From positions 434,001-498,000 of the forward strand of contig JAPEUQ010000018.1 of NCBI GenBank assembly GCA_027946365.1: DNA of 64,000 bases, written 5' to 3'. Made by a program: the position numbers and the translations under genes. Below, one piece after another: positions 31,579 to 43,544 of the stretch. The DNA comes from Kalmusia sp. IMI 367209 (taxonomy: Eukaryota > Ascomycota > Dothideomycetes > Pleosporales > Didymosphaeriaceae). Every line of letters begins with the position of its first letter. Within the stretch, counting starts at the first letter, position 1. The notes beneath the pieces are model-generated. The model made no database searches and was not told where the DNA came from. It was given only the letters and a program-made list of their open reading frames with translations.

Positions 31579-34350
31579 ATGTCGCGACGCGTTCCGCTTT
31601 TGACTTTGAAGATGTGGAAGGTGGCGACTGCTCTGTTAGGCCTCACGCAGCTTGCGGCGGCGCAGCAAAGCTCTAGCACCGCTGTGAAGGTGAAATGGCT
31701 TGAAGGCACCCCTAAAGTCAATACTGGTACAACATTTGGTCTACCTTGGGCCCGCGGACAACACCTCGCAAATGCGACCTCGTTCACGGCTTCATCAGGA
31801 GAGCTTCAATCATGGGTCACAGCATACTGGCCCGATGGGTCGATCAAATGGACTGGACATGCAATTGCTGCGTCAGAAACCTCAGCGAACGAATACACAG
31901 TCACCGCATCTGGACCGGGTAATAATACCGCTTCGCGATTCAAACGACAAGCCAACAACGCAACGACGATCCGAGTCACTGAATCCTCAGATCAGATCGA
32001 AGTGAATACCGGAAAGATCGCCGCATCTTTCGCTAAGTCTGGGAGCATACTGGTGTCTTCAATCAAAACGGCGAGCGGGAAGACCGTAAGCAAGAACGGT
32101 CGCTTGATCCTGAGGTCGCAGTCGGGAGTGGCCGAAGAAGGAAACGCGACTGGGATCGACCACTTCAGCTTTGCAAGCAAAATATACAACACAACAGTGT
32201 CTAAAGAGAGTTCTGTTCGCGTTCTAGTAACAGTCCAGGGTATACACCAAGCCGATTCGGGCTCTCACAAAGACTGGCTTCCGTTCACGCTTCGGTTTTA
32301 CCTTTATGCCAATTCCGACGCAATCCGAACCGTCCACACTATCATCTACGACGGACAGGCGAAATCTGATTTTATCTCCGGACTTGGACTCCGCTTCGAT
32401 GTTCCGCTTGCTGATGAAGAACTGTTCGATCGACATGTAAGAATTGCTGGTACAGACGGAGGTATCTTGCACGAGGCAGTACAAGGAATCACAGGACTGC
32501 GACGTGACCCTGGCACGGCAGTACGGACAGCTCAGTACGATGGGAAGAAGACACCGGATAAAAGTACTTGGGATACTAAGGTCACCAGTCGTCTCCAATG
32601 GATTCCCACTTGGAATGATTACCGCCTGACGCAGCTATCAGCCGATGGTTTTAATATCGCGAAACGAACAAAGGCGGGGCAGAGCTGGGTGAAGATCCCA
32701 GGCGGTACACGAGCAGGTGGGCTAGCATACCTCGGTGGCGCTACGGTTGGTGGACTGGCTATAGGACTTCGAGACTTTTGGAAAAAGTATCCTACTAGTC
32801 TCGATATCTCAAATGCGGCAACAGACGAAGGCTCGATTACGATTTGGCTGTATAGCCCCTCTGCCGAGCCTATGGACTTGCGTCCTTACCATGACGGTCT
32901 GGGAGAAGATACGTATGCGAAACAGCTCGACGCTCTTGAAATCACGTATGAAGACTATGAAGAGAAGTACAACACGCCTTATGGTATTGGTCGGACGAAC
33001 GAGATCTTTATCTATGTTTTCGATAGCACGCCCTCAGCTGAGACGCTATCTTCACTAACAGACCACACCAATGAGCCACCAGTGCTTGTTGCTGAACCCG
33101 ACTACATCCATGAAACCAAAGCACTCGGTTCGTACTGGGACGTCCCCGGTGGCTCGTCTAACTCCTCGGTCGATGCGTCAACGATTGAATCACATCTGGA
33201 CTTTCTTATCCAGTTCTATCGTGATCAAATTGAACAACGCAGATGGTACGGCTTTTGGGATCATGGCGATTTCATGCATGGGTACGATACGGATCGACAC
33301 CAGTGGAAATATGATGTTGGAGGCTATGCTTGGGACAACTCCGAATTATCACCTGATCTGTTTTTCTGGAACCATTTCCTCCGAACAGGACGCGCGGACA
33401 TATACCGGCTCGCTGAAGCGCAAGTTCGTCACGGCGGAGAAGTCGACTCGTATCATCTGGGCAACTTCACTGGCCTCGGTACGCGACATGGCGTGCAGCA
33501 CTGGGGCGATAGTGCGAAACAAGTTCGTATTTCGACGCCAGTGTACCGCAAAACGTTTTACTATCTCTCCGGAGGAGATGAGCGTACTGGCGATCTCGTC
33601 CACGAAGCCCTTAAAGCTGAGCAGGCCTTTGTGCTCGTTGATGCTCGCCGCAAGGTGCGCGCTCCCAGTGTGGTTTACGTGCCTGACCCAACAGCTCTCT
33701 ACCTCAACTTCGGCACAGATTGGGCGGGTGTGGCGGCGGCCCAGTTGCTAGAATGGGAGCGCCGCGGCCCACGATGGGAGGAGGCACGTGACAAGCTTAT
33801 CGAGACAGCGAAGACATTCCCTAAGTTAAAGTTCGGATTCGTCACAGGAGAAGCACTGTACAACTCGGAAGACGGCTCGTGGAAACCTCCTCCAACGGAC
33901 CCAAGCAACAATGGAACCATCAACGTCTCCCATCTTTCCGCAGTCTTCGGCATCCTAGAAACTCTTGATCAGCTCTTTGAGCATGACCCTGAGATCTCCA
34001 AGCCGTTTGTTGATGCCTGGCTCGATTACTGCTACTACTACGGCGCGTCGAAAGCCGAGCAGAAAGCGCGGTACGGGAAAGACTTCGGCTCGCTTAACCT
34101 GAGGCAAGGGCATTCCCGATTGACGGCCTACGTAGCAAATAAGCGGAACAATGCGACGCTTGCGAGTAGAGCATGGGATGAGTTCCAGAACGATAACAGT
34201 GCAGATGAGCTGAGTCCTGACGATCCATGGGCAACTGTGAGGTTCAATGGGAGCTCGGTCCTAACGCCGGTCGATGAGGCGGCTTGGATTACAACAAATG
34301 CGGCAGCGCTGTATGGATTGGCTGGTATTGAGCTGTTGGCGCTGCTTTGA
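31579..34350 (+). CDS. Secreted rhamnogalacturonan exolyase-like protein (PL26)
   Basis: One exon of 923 residues. Two start codons are possible: 31579, or 31612 (MWKVATALLGLTQLAAA), which gives a cleaner signal peptide ending at AAAQQ. The domain order matches the PcRGLX/YetA-like family as I know it. An N-terminal RIFT-type beta-barrel (about 40-280; WLEGTPKVNTGTTFGLPWARGQ, WVTAYWPDGSIKWTGHA) is followed by a central domain, then a C-terminal alpha/alpha toroid (from about 520; FYRDQIEQRRWYGFWDHGDFMHGYD, then GTRHGVQHWGDSAKQVRISTPVYRKTFYYLSGG). The Penicillium enzyme, family PL26, removes unsaturated disaccharides from the backbone of pectic rhamnogalacturonan I. Many Asn-X-Ser/Thr sites fit secretion. 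The neighbouring AA9 gene suggests joint plant-wall breakdown. Confidence 0.85.
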   Translation: MSRRVPLLTLKMWKVATALLGLTQLAAAQQSSSTAVKVKWLEGTPKVNTGTTFGLPWARGQHLANATSFTASSGELQSWVTAYWPDGSIKWTGHAIAASETSANEYTVTASGPGNNTASRFKRQANNATTIRVTESSDQIEVNTGKIAASFAKSGSILVSSIKTASGKTVSKNGRLILRSQSGVAEEGNATGIDHFSFASKIYNTTVSKESSVRVLVTVQGIHQADSGSHKDWLPFTLRFYLYANSDAIRTVHTIIYDGQAKSDFISGLGLRFDVPLADEELFDRHVRIAGTDGGILHEAVQGITGLRRDPGTAVRTAQYDGKKTPDKSTWDTKVTSRLQWIPTWNDYRLTQLSADGFNIAKRTKAGQSWVKIPGGTRAGGLAYLGGATVGGLAIGLRDFWKKYPTSLDISNAATDEGSITIWLYSPSAEPMDLRPYHDGLGEDTYAKQLDALEITYEDYEEKYNTPYGIGRTNEIFIYVFDSTPSAETLSSLTDHTNEPPVLVAEPDYIHETKALGSYWDVPGGSSNSSVDASTIESHLDFLIQFYRDQIEQRRWYGFWDHGDFMHGYDTDRHQWKYDVGGYAWDNSELSPDLFFWNHFLRTGRADIYRLAEAQVRHGGEVDSYHLGNFTGLGTRHGVQHWGDSAKQVRISTPVYRKTFYYLSGGDERTGDLVHEALKAEQAFVLVDARRKVRAPSVVYVPDPTALYLNFGTDWAGVAAAQLLEWERRGPRWEEARDKLIETAKTFPKLKFGFVTGEALYNSEDGSWKPPPTDPSNNGTINVSHLSAVFGILETLDQLFEHDPEISKPFVDAWLDYCYYYGASKAEQKARYGKDFGSLNLRQGHSRLTAYVANKRNNATLASRAWDEFQNDNSADELSPDDPWATVRFNGSSVLTPVDEAAWITTNAAALYGLAGIELLALL

Positions 34351-35030
34351 TCGTAAAGAGCTCAGATAAACAGCAGATAGTGTTGTACTGTATGAAACAA
34401 TTGTAGTAGATCTGATATCGGTGCAATTCTCCAGTAATACAGTACCCGTCGTACGAAACGTCGCCGTCTATATTCGCCTTGCCTCAGCTCTATCTTAAGA
34501 TGATATTCCAGCTTCCAGGTATGAATATCACTCCTGCTCAGCGAATTGGACGTTTACGCAGAGTATACCACTTTAGGCTTAGCCCTCGACCCGGCGGAAT
34601 TGCCGGTCCTCCCTCAGCCACCCTAGACTGGATGGGGTTCCTTAAGATGATCTAGTCAAAACATGCTTTATCCTCTCTACGCTTACGTATTTGCACCTCG
34701 TTGTTTAGCTTGTATCATCGGTCGCCTTACGCTATGGACAGGGTGCACGGTTCGTATGCACCTCGTATAGAGAAGACTTCGGATGTTGCGACCATCGTAC
34801 GAGGCTATGCTAAGTTTATACGAATTTGAGAGCACCGCCTGCCTGGTTACAAAGGATACCTTCAGAGAGGCTCGATAGAAATATAAAATGGAGGGCGCAT
34901 CGGTCTTCGTCGTCCGCCTGGCCACCATCCTCATCTCATTGTTTCAACAACCAAACGCGAATTTCGAGTCTAGCGAATTCTTCAAGGTCGCAATTACGAA
35001 GAACATTAAGAAGCCAGGGCAAAGAGAGCG
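34351..35030. other. Intergenic after PL26 gene
   Basis: About 680 bases. It holds the 3' end of the exolyase gene and the promoter of the DUF1254 gene. Short frames on both strands near 34683-35030 have no family features and overlap the promoter. Confidence 0.45.
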
Positions 35031-36589
35031 ATGAAGTCAACAGTCGTTCAGCTGCTGGGATTTTTGGGGGCAGCAACGGCATTACCAAGAACACAAGAGA
35101 TCGACGCCTACGCTAATGGAACATGCGACCTAAAGTGTAGACAGGAAGCGCTCAATTTCGCATTTATGGTAGTTTCTCTCTCCTCAAGCTTGGGATTAAT
35201 GCTAACCTAGATAGTACGGATACCCACTCCTGTCCTACATCGATACTGCGAACAACCAATCCATGGTCCCGACGAATTTCAAGCTTCCTCAAAGAGAACT
35301 TCAAACCGCTGAAAACAAATACGTTGTGCGACCTAATGCCGACACTTTATATACAATTGTTTTCGTCGACCTCTCAGTGAACGACTTGGAAGTCACTGTG
35401 CCTGACTTTGGGGATCGTTTTGGTGTATATCCGTTTTATGATGCATACGGGAATAACTTTGCAAGTATTGGCAGCAACTCCAATATCACTCATGGCAAAT
35501 TCCGAGTTTGCTACGACCAAGACAACATTGGTGTGTTTTCAGGAGGAGCGGAGGGCTATGATGGGTGGGTCGGAATGCCTACACCATACGGCCTAATCAA
35601 TATGCGCATCGTAACCGATAATAGCACAGCTGACCTGAAGGTGGTGCACAATCTGCAAGATGAAATGATTGTCAAAGATATTCCACGCTCTGGGCCACCG
35701 GTAGCACCCATGTTGAACCTTACAGCCTTTCAAAATTCGTATTTCACGGGTGGCAACGGGACTACACAGGAAGAAGCTGTTATGCACCTCACTGCGGCTA
35801 TGGCACCATTCAATCAGCCTGAAGTTGCCGAAGATCGAGAGTGGGTTGCTCAGGCACTTGCAAATGCAGGTATCAAAAATGGTGTCTGGACTCAGCCGCC
35901 AGGAACGAACTTGACTGCCGCGTCTGCTGCCGCCAATCAATCCGTTGACACCCTTCTAGCTACTCCAGGGTACCTAGACAGTCTGACTAATAACTGGGAG
36001 ATCTATGACCCGCGCATCATGGGCGACTTCCACTCATACTACCAGGCTCGTTATTTGATTGCTGTCCAATTCTATATCGCTTTGACACCGGATCAGGCTG
36101 TTTACCCAATGCTTGCCGAGAACGAAAACTTTGAGAGCATCGCGTCTGGAAAGGCTGTACTATTCCAGTTCTCAGCGAAACCGGTGTTGAAAGAGAAGAG
36201 CTTCTGGAGCTTGACGGCATACGGACCTGATCAGTTTTTTATTCCCAACGATCTCAATCGGTACGCCCTTGGTGATCGATCAAATCTTACGTACCCAGAT
36301 GGTTCGTTGGTATACTCACCTGACTCGAGTGACGAAAACGATGGACCATTTGAGATTCTGTTTCAGCCCTCGGATATCATGCCTCCACAGAATTGGACAA
36401 GCAATTGGCTCCCCGGTCCCGTTGGTGGTGGCAATGTTTCATTCAACTGTGAGTATAGATAATCCAGCTCCCATACTAGCATGACTGATGATGCATGTAG
36501 TGAGGTGGTATGGAGCTGAAGACGATATGATTGAAGGTGGCTCGTATGTGTACCCAAAGGTAAGTATTGTTGATGCTATCAAAGGTTAG
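35031..36589 (+). CDS. Secreted DUF1254/DUF1214 protein
   Basis: Three exons (35031-35168, 35215-36448, 36501-36589) give 486 residues. A signal peptide ends near GAATALP (about residue 18). The DUF1254 domain follows with NFAFMYGYPLLSY across the first splice, then the diagnostic VRPNADTLYTIVFVDLS and DRFGVYPFYDAYGNNFASIGS. DUF1214 lies near the end (KSFWSLTAYGPDQFFIPNDLNRYALGDRS, then NWLPGPVGG). Exon 3 adds LRWYGAEDDMIEGGSYVYP and a short tail. A GTAAGT occurs inside exon 3 after YPK, but reading through (KVSIVDAIKG) resembles family C-termini better. Several N-glycosylation sites fit an extracellular protein. These paired domains occur widely in bacteria and fungi without a proven enzymatic role. 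Confidence 0.85.
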
Positions 36590-36826
36590 GTCTTGGTGGA
36601 AAAACATGACGTCTGTGAAGTTTAAAGCACATAATTCTGCACGAGGTAGAAGTAGATTCAACAATTCGTTGATGTTTACGATGTAGATGTACGTAAGTGT
36701 AGATACGTGGGCAACTGGAGATACTTGGAACGATTCCGCTTCCTGTCTTGGCTGAAGTAACCTCGAATGTACAATGCACTGTTCACCCTCAATCTAGGCC
36801 ACACTTCAAAATTGAGGCAGCTTAAA

Positions 36827-38497
36827 ATGTCGACTAATATCTCTTCTATTACCCCGAACAATGGCGTTGCTTACGTCAACGGTCGAATCTATACCGTCAA
36901 CACAACCCAGCCATGGGCATCTGGCTTCATTGTCTCGCCTGAAGGCAGATTTACCCTAGTTGGGGACGACACTGAAATTCGCAGTGCTTCTCTAGTACTG
37001 GGTCTTGTGGCAGTCGACTTGAAACAGCGCTTCGTGATGCCAGGCATCCATGACGCTCACATGCACATGCTCTATGCTGGCATGATGCTAACGAGCGACA
37101 CAAACATCGGGATGGAAACCACAAGTGATAACATCGCTGATGAAATTCACAAGGAGAGCTGTAAATGCGAGTACATCAATGCGCGCCAGGACTGGATCAT
37201 GGCCGCCATGTACAGCAACCCGGGGTTTCCGAACGATGTGCCGGATCGGAAATACTTGGATGAAAAGTTTCCGGGTCGGCCGGTCGTGGTGTTAGGCGGT
37301 GCTGGGCACTCGCATTTGCTAAACACGGAGGCACTAAAAAGAGCGGGATATGATTTGCAGAACGAAGTAGATGTCCAGGCTGGTGTAACCTTCTGGAGGG
37401 AGGATGGAAGTTTGACGGGAGAGCTAGGAGAGACGGCGGCTACGAAAGCGGTGCTTACTATGCCTGCGCCCGGGCTGGCGCATGTCAAGAGAGTGCTTAA
37501 AGCTGCTATCCATGTTGCACACAAAGCAGGTGTTACAAGTTATCAGGAAGCGAGTGCCAACACTCTTATCTTACATGCGCTTCGCGAACTCGATGAAGAG
37601 AATGCCTTGCGAATGAATGTCGCAACGCATATTGTGCATGGACCAGAGTTTATCGCTCATGAGTCGAAGAGCACGCTTCACCCTCTGATTGAGACTGCAG
37701 AAAGGTTCAAGAGCAAACATGTCGATACGCGGTTCGTGAAGATCGTCTTGGATGGTGTACCTCTTGCCCCGCTCTTCAGTCATTGTGGACTCGACAGCAA
37801 TAACGAACCGGACAAAAGTAAGCTCATGATTGAGGATGCCGCGGAAGCGATCCTCAAATACGATTCCAGAGGAATGACGGTGAAGATCCACTGCACTGGT
37901 CATGGAGCGACGAGGATGACCTTAGACGCAATAGAAAGCGCAAGGACCCAAAACCCGAAGGGACCAAGACATGAGATTGCGCACTGTAGTGGCGTGCATG
38001 ATGGTAAATGATCCTAGAATTTAGGTGCAAATATGATATTAGCAGCTAATAAATTAATAGACGAATACCCGCGTTTCAGCAAGTTGAACGTCACAGCTGA
38101 GATGTCGCCTGCCGACTTCTTCGTGCATCCCGTAACCGCAATGTCAGAGGGTAGGATGGACTGGAATTTCCCCAAGATGCTCAAGGCCGGCGCTTTCCTG
38201 ACGATTGGTTCAGACTGGGGCGCTACACTTGATCCCTCGTTATTTGGCCCAATGGCAAAGATTGTTGATACAGTAGGCAGCGGTAATAGACTTCGAGGTG
38301 GCGAGATGCTGTGTCGCATGCTCACAATTGACGGTGCGGAGGCTGTGGGGAAAGATAGAGAGATTGGTAGCATTCAAGTAGGGAAGAAAGCGAACTTTAT
38401 TGTCGTCGATAGAGATTTGAGCAAAGGCGAGTTTGATGGGGCTAAGGTGCTGAGGACATTCTTTGAGGGAGAATGTGTTTGGAATGGTGAGGTTTAA
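36827..38497 (+). CDS. Amidohydrolase, YtcJ/amidohydrolase-3 type
   Basis: Two exons (36827-38003 and 38061-38497) give 537 residues; an in-frame ATG at 36767 would add 20. The N-terminal beta-sandwich (VAYVNGRIYTVN, WASGFIVSPEGRF) leads into the metal-binding HxH of MPGIHDAHMHM. VVLGGAGHSHLLNTEALKRAG, the barrel motif ATHIVHGPEF, HCTGHGATRMTLDAI, and the terminal metal-site Asp in LTIGSDWGAT follow. The C-terminal KKANFIVVDRDL closes the sandwich. This is the YtcJ-like branch of the amidohydrolase superfamily, which hydrolyses amide or formamide bonds in small molecules; the substrate is unknown. No signal peptide is seen. The splice restores HCSGVHDEYPRFSKLN. Confidence 0.9.
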
Positions 38498-38744
38498 ATT
38501 GTTGATGCGAGTGGAGCACTAGACTAAGGAATTAGTCACTAGAAAGTAGCGCAACAGTGGTAGGTAGGCTACTTCTAATTTCGGCTGACATTAGTGATAA
38601 AAATAACAACTTCGATAGCGAAGTATCATATGGATCATGTACAATTCTGTGTATGTTGATCGTATGCTCTCAATTTCTACTAGAAATCACGAACAAAGCA
38701 AAGCCGGGGAAACTCACGATAAACGTCTAGAATCGAACACACAC

Positions 38745-38778
<34 letters not shown>

Positions 38779-39854
38779 TGAATAATTTCCTTTCATAAAA
38801 AGATTAAGTAATAGAAAAAAGACGGTACCTATGTTCAGCAACGGCATGTAGGTCTCTTCTCCATTGCTCGATTACTTGAAGGTGTCGCATGCCCGACCCT
38901 TCTTTGCACCAGCTCATTTCCCAACCACGGTCATCCAGCTGTAAATGACCCTTATACACATATACATATTGTTAGATTGTCTCGTCATCTAGTCGAGGTG
39001 TTTAGCAGGCAGCTGAAAGATACGCTAGGCTTGCGTTGGAGATAGGTCGCGCTCGCTTCCCCGCATTCCGAACCCTGATCCGCATTGCCGGGAAACTCTG
39101 GCTCTCCGCTTAGGATCCGTGTCATGCAAACCAACAATTCGCAAGAAGATGTTTTCATCGATATGGAGTGTTATGCTTCACATGCGCCGTCTCATATGTA
39201 CTGCGCACTGAATTTTGCCTGGCTGTGTCAATGAATACAGCACACTACGACTTCATCGTGAGCCTAGAATATTTACCTATATACAGCTCTAGGTGCTGAA
39301 CTAAACAAGAAATGATGTTTATAATAGCGAAGTGACGAATTGTCCTTCTGATTGTGTCTTTAATATAAACAATCAGGGCACAGAAACTCTTGCGCTAGAG
39401 TAGGGTACCACCGTACATCTCACCAAGTGTGATCCCAACACTCAGCGGGCCGGTGGGGACGGTACCTGCCTAGAATTGAATTTCAAGCTGCGGAAGATCA
39501 ACAAGAACGGTGATTTGGTACCGGTAATCTGGTTGGATAGGGCTGTCGCCTCGACTTCGTGGCGCAAGCTGGTTCACCTATCCATGACGATCTTCTCACT
39601 GTAGGTCATAGTGAGAGTCACCACGTTAGCCGTTTCCGATTCCGACGACCAAGGGCCTGGGAACCTGACCTTCATATGCCACATATAAAGGAGCGGAATC
39701 CAGATCTTTTTAGCAGAGTTTCTGAGGATACTTCTCCTCTTACAACATTTGATTCATGCTTGAACCCTCTCCAGCTGTACTCCAACCCCCCTCGGCTTTT
39801 CAAAACCTACTTTGACCGATACAAACAGCTTCCAACACACTGCCAGCGTCAAAG
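38498..39854. other. Long intergenic region with CA microsatellite
   Basis: 1.36 kb without a convincing gene. It contains the dinucleotide repeat at 38736-38775 and the promoter of the MFS transporter. A 126-codon plus-strand frame at 39559-39939 overlaps the true first exon of the transporter in another frame and is a shadow. Confidence 0.5.
38736..38775. repeat. CA dinucleotide microsatellite
   Basis: About 40 bases of nearly perfect CA repeat, interrupted once by an extra A (ACACAACACA). It is likely to vary in length between isolates. Confidence 0.9.
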
Positions 39855-41580
39855 ATGTCACCACACACTCATTCAGAAGTCGATCTGGTGCCCGGCACTG
39901 AGATTATGGATGCAGACGGAAGAGCGAAGAAAACTTTGATACCGGATCCCTCTAATGATCCCCGAGACCCCTTGAATTGGTCCACAAAATGGAAGCGTGA
40001 GTTCGTCCCACTAGTTGCCGACATTTGAAGTTGCTAATGAACCATTAGTCATGGTTATGGCGAGTCAATGGCTCTTCACTTGGATTTCCGTTACCGGCGC
40101 ACTTTCTATTGCTCCAATGTTTCCACTCCTTGGACAAGAATTCCATCTTAACAATTCTCAGCTGGCCTTTCTCACTGGAATTACAGTGATCACTCTAGGT
40201 GTCGCCGGATTTGTCATAGTTCCATTGAGCAACATTTTCGGACGTCGAGCTATCAGCTTGGTTTTCGCCGTTCTAATAATGCTCACGTGTATCTGGCAAG
40301 CACTAGCAACGTCGCATCGCAGTTTGCTCGCCGCTCGCGCCTTAAATGGTCTTGTTTGTGCAACGAGTGAGACGATTCCGGTGCAGATGATTGCTGATGT
40401 GTTTTTCCTCTATGAACGCGGCGCATGGACTGGTGTCTACTTGTAAATTTCTCCTGGACTACTTAATCTTGAGAAGATGCTGACAGAGTATAGCACTGGC
40501 TATTTCCTGGGGGCTTTCCTTGGGCCCGTGATGAGCGGTTCTATCGCCGCTCACCATGGTTGGCAATCGTTCTTCTGGTTGGAAACTGGCCTTTCCGCCT
40601 TTGCAATTGTTTTGATAGCTTTCACGTTCCCAGAAACAAAGTATCATCGCGAGAACGGCAAGGATTATAGCGGTACCTCCACTCCCAGTTCGGCTCAGGG
40701 TGGTATACTCGAGGATCGAAGCGGACAAAGCTCAATAGAGAAGCAGAATTCACACATCGGAAACCATATCTCTGGTAGTAACACTGCGTTTCCCCCGCTT
40801 GGCCAAGGCCGACCATCGCGCCAGCAATTTATGCCCTTCCGGAGGCCCGACTCCCGCTGGAAAATGTTCGTGGTACGTGATACCTGGACACCGGTGAAAA
40901 TCTTCTTCAACCCCATCATATTGTGGGCAGGCCTGATGCTTGCGGGCCCCGCCGATCTCGTCCTGTTCTTCAACATCACCGAGTCTGTGATTCTCGCCGC
41001 GCCTCCATACAACTTCAGCCCGCAGGATGTAGGCTACACCAATTTTGCCTTTGTCATTGGCGCTCTGCTCGGTCTCGCTACTGCAGGCCCCTTCTCAGAC
41101 TGGGTCGCCGCACGCGCTACGCGAAAGAACAATGGTGTTCGCGAGCCTGAGATGCGTCTCCCGGCACTCTGGTCTTTCATGTTCGTCACCATTCTCTCGC
41201 TCATCCTTGGCGGGATCGGATACCAGCGGCACTGGGTCTGGGGACATGTTGTTGTGTGGGGATACGGCTTCGCCGGCTTCTCCGTCACTACCGTACCCAC
41301 CATCTCGATCACATACGCTATCGATTGTTACAAACCCATATCTGGCGAGATAATGGTCGTTGCGACAGTGTTCAAGAATTTTATTGCCTTCTCGTATAGC
41401 TACTGGATATTCGATCTAGCGCATGCGAGCAAGAACGGATGGATTATGCCGGCGATGATCATCTTTGCCTGTACGGTTGGACCGGCACTGTTTGCGTTTC
41501 CGTTGTATTACGGGTTGGGTAAGAAAATTCGGCGCTGGACGAGGAACTCGGATGTACATCGCATGGAAAAGATCATCTAG
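39855..41580 (+). CDS. MFS transporter, DHA1/Hol1-like
   Basis: Three exons (39855-39996, 40049-40442, 40494-41580) give 540 residues. The start at 39855 gives MSPHTHSEVDLVPGTEIMDADG, matching the VPGTE..M...G opening and the PSNDPRDPLNWSTKWK motif that precedes helix 1 in many fungal DHA1 transporters of the HOL1 type. About 12 hydrophobic helices follow, with the GRR signature in IFGRRAISLVFAVL and a central hydrophilic loop (about 230-290) rich in Ser, Gly and Asn. A later WVAARATRKNNGVREPEMRLP loop is also typical. Members export or import small organic cations, polyamines or drugs; the substrate here is unknown. It lies tail to tail with another MFS gene of a different family. Confidence 0.9.
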
Positions 41581-41855
41581 ATCTCGGTGTTGAGGAACTG
41601 TCACGTGTGTTTCGAGTGTCTAGCTTTGGGAATTAATGGATTAGAGCGTTGGTGATTTCCTTTTATTAGATGGATTGAATGTTCATCACGCGTAATACCT
41701 TTGTATTTGGGTTTTTATACTATACGATCATATAGCTCTATATTTCGCAGGATAATGTAAGACTCATTCCGCAATCTCCTAAATTTAGATAGAAATTGAC
41801 GATATTTTCGCTGAAATCTGTGCGATCGCTCAGATGTTCAACCAATTTCTGCTTT

Positions 41856-43544
41856 CTATGTTAGTGCTTCAATATTGTCAGCCGGTATGTCTTCCTTGGT
41901 CCTCCTCTTTTCATCTCTGCCTTGCAATGCCAGCAGCAAGATGCTCAAGCTGACCATCGCAACGCCCATCACAGATGCTCCAATGAATCCAGCTTTAAAC
42001 CTAGGCGCATCCACTGTCCGCCACACAGCAAGCGTCCACCAAATCCTCATAATGTAACTGAACATGTTCGATACCGCAATGACAAAACCACGCATTTCGT
42101 GATCATGCGGTATCAAATCTGAGTACCAAGCAAAATACGGGCCTGGCACGCCTGCGGCAAAGTACGTGAAGTAGTACGCGATGAATTTCAGCGTATCGGG
42201 CACTTGCCAGACGGCGATGATGATAGATCCGAACAGAGTCCCAACTTGCATGACGATAATAGCCGGCCATCGGCGGCCTTTGAGCAGTGGCGAATCTGAC
42301 AACATGCCTGCGAGGAGTTGCACCATGACACCTATGGCAACTTGTCCAGTGGGCCATACATTTCTTTCGTAAACAGAGTGGCCTGTTGACTTGAGCCAAA
42401 GAGCGTAAGCTGGCTGCTCGATTGGAAAACTCGTCTGCACGAAGAAATATCCCATTGGTAGAACCCAAAATTGCCACTGTTTGGCGATGCTGAAGATTTT
42501 CTTGCGATTCCAGGGATTGTGGCCAAGGGGCTTCTGGCCTTCTTCAGCTAGGCGAGCGCATTGGCGAGTGGCTTCGTCGCGCGTGATGTAGAATGCGCGC
42601 GTAGTCTCTGGAAAATCGGGAATAAAGAAGTAGCCAAGGAAAGCGATAGGGAGGGAGATGATACCGCATACGATGAAAAGCCACTGCTGGATGAGTCGTT
42701 TGTTTTCGCGCAAGATTAAAAAAGTACGTACCTGCCACCCTTGTCTTCCCATAACACCGTCTAGACCGCTGTACGCGCCGGCTTGCAGGTAGCCGCTGAA
42801 CATGCTTGCGAGCGCTGCCGTGCAGTAGAATAAGGCGACTCTTTTGCCTCTCTCTGCTTTTGTGTACCAGCTTCCGATCAGATACTGATGGGGAGAATCA
42901 GTATCGAAATCAAAATGCTAGTCTTCATATGTACTTACAATCATAACTGGGAAATACCCACTTTCGCAGACACCAACAAGGAAACGTATAGTGTATAGCT
43001 GCGACACGTTTGTGACAGACGGCGAACAAAACGTCAAAACTGACCAAATGATCTCAAGAGTTGGAATTAAGATGGACGGTCGTACACGACTCGCTAGCAT
43101 TACTGCAGGCATCTGGCCAATAACATAGCCGGCTGTAAAGATGTTACCAGTATAGGTAAGTTCGCTACCATACATGTTCAGCGATTCTTTCATCTGATCC
43201 TGTTAGTGGCCTCTATAGCAAATGAGTACAAGTCGGTATACGCAGCTTACCCCAGAGACGTAGGCATTATTGATGTTCGCTTGGTCGAGATTCTTGCTGA
43301 AGTAGCCTAAGCATGAGCTGCTAAGGAGGAAGAGGTCGAGTTTGAATAGAAACCACTTTTCCTCTTTACTCTTGTCTGGATCGTCCCATAAGTGTCGCTG
43401 GAGAGCGCGGAGAATCCTCTGTGGCCGACTGTAAGTTCGAGGTGGTTCAACATGAGAGAGTGCGTCGGAAGAACTATTAGTGCCGGCAATTAATGTGCCG
43501 CTTCCTGGTTTTATCTCGGTGCTGATCTTGTCTTTAGAAGCCAT
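41856..43544 (-). CDS. MFS transporter, anion:cation symporter family (Fen2/Vht1-like)
   Basis: Four exons (43251-43544, 42939-43199, 42732-42884, 41856-42683) give 511 residues. The cytosolic N-terminus ends in [39 protein letters not shown], the allantoate/pantothenate/biotin transporter signature (NLDxxNxNNAYVSG). Intron 1 falls exactly after it. Later landmarks are [52 protein letters not shown] and [15 protein letters not shown]. The third intron offers a CAGCAG double acceptor; the second AG restores GWQWLF. Twelve helices are expected. Yeast relatives take up pantothenate (Fen2), biotin (Vht1) or allantoate (Dal5); fungal copies are numerous and substrates cannot be inferred. Confidence 0.92.

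Noticed and set aside
39559..39939. 126-codon plus-strand frame
   Set aside because: It overlaps the MFS first exon in a different frame; the transporter exon has the conserved PSNDPRDPLNWS motif.
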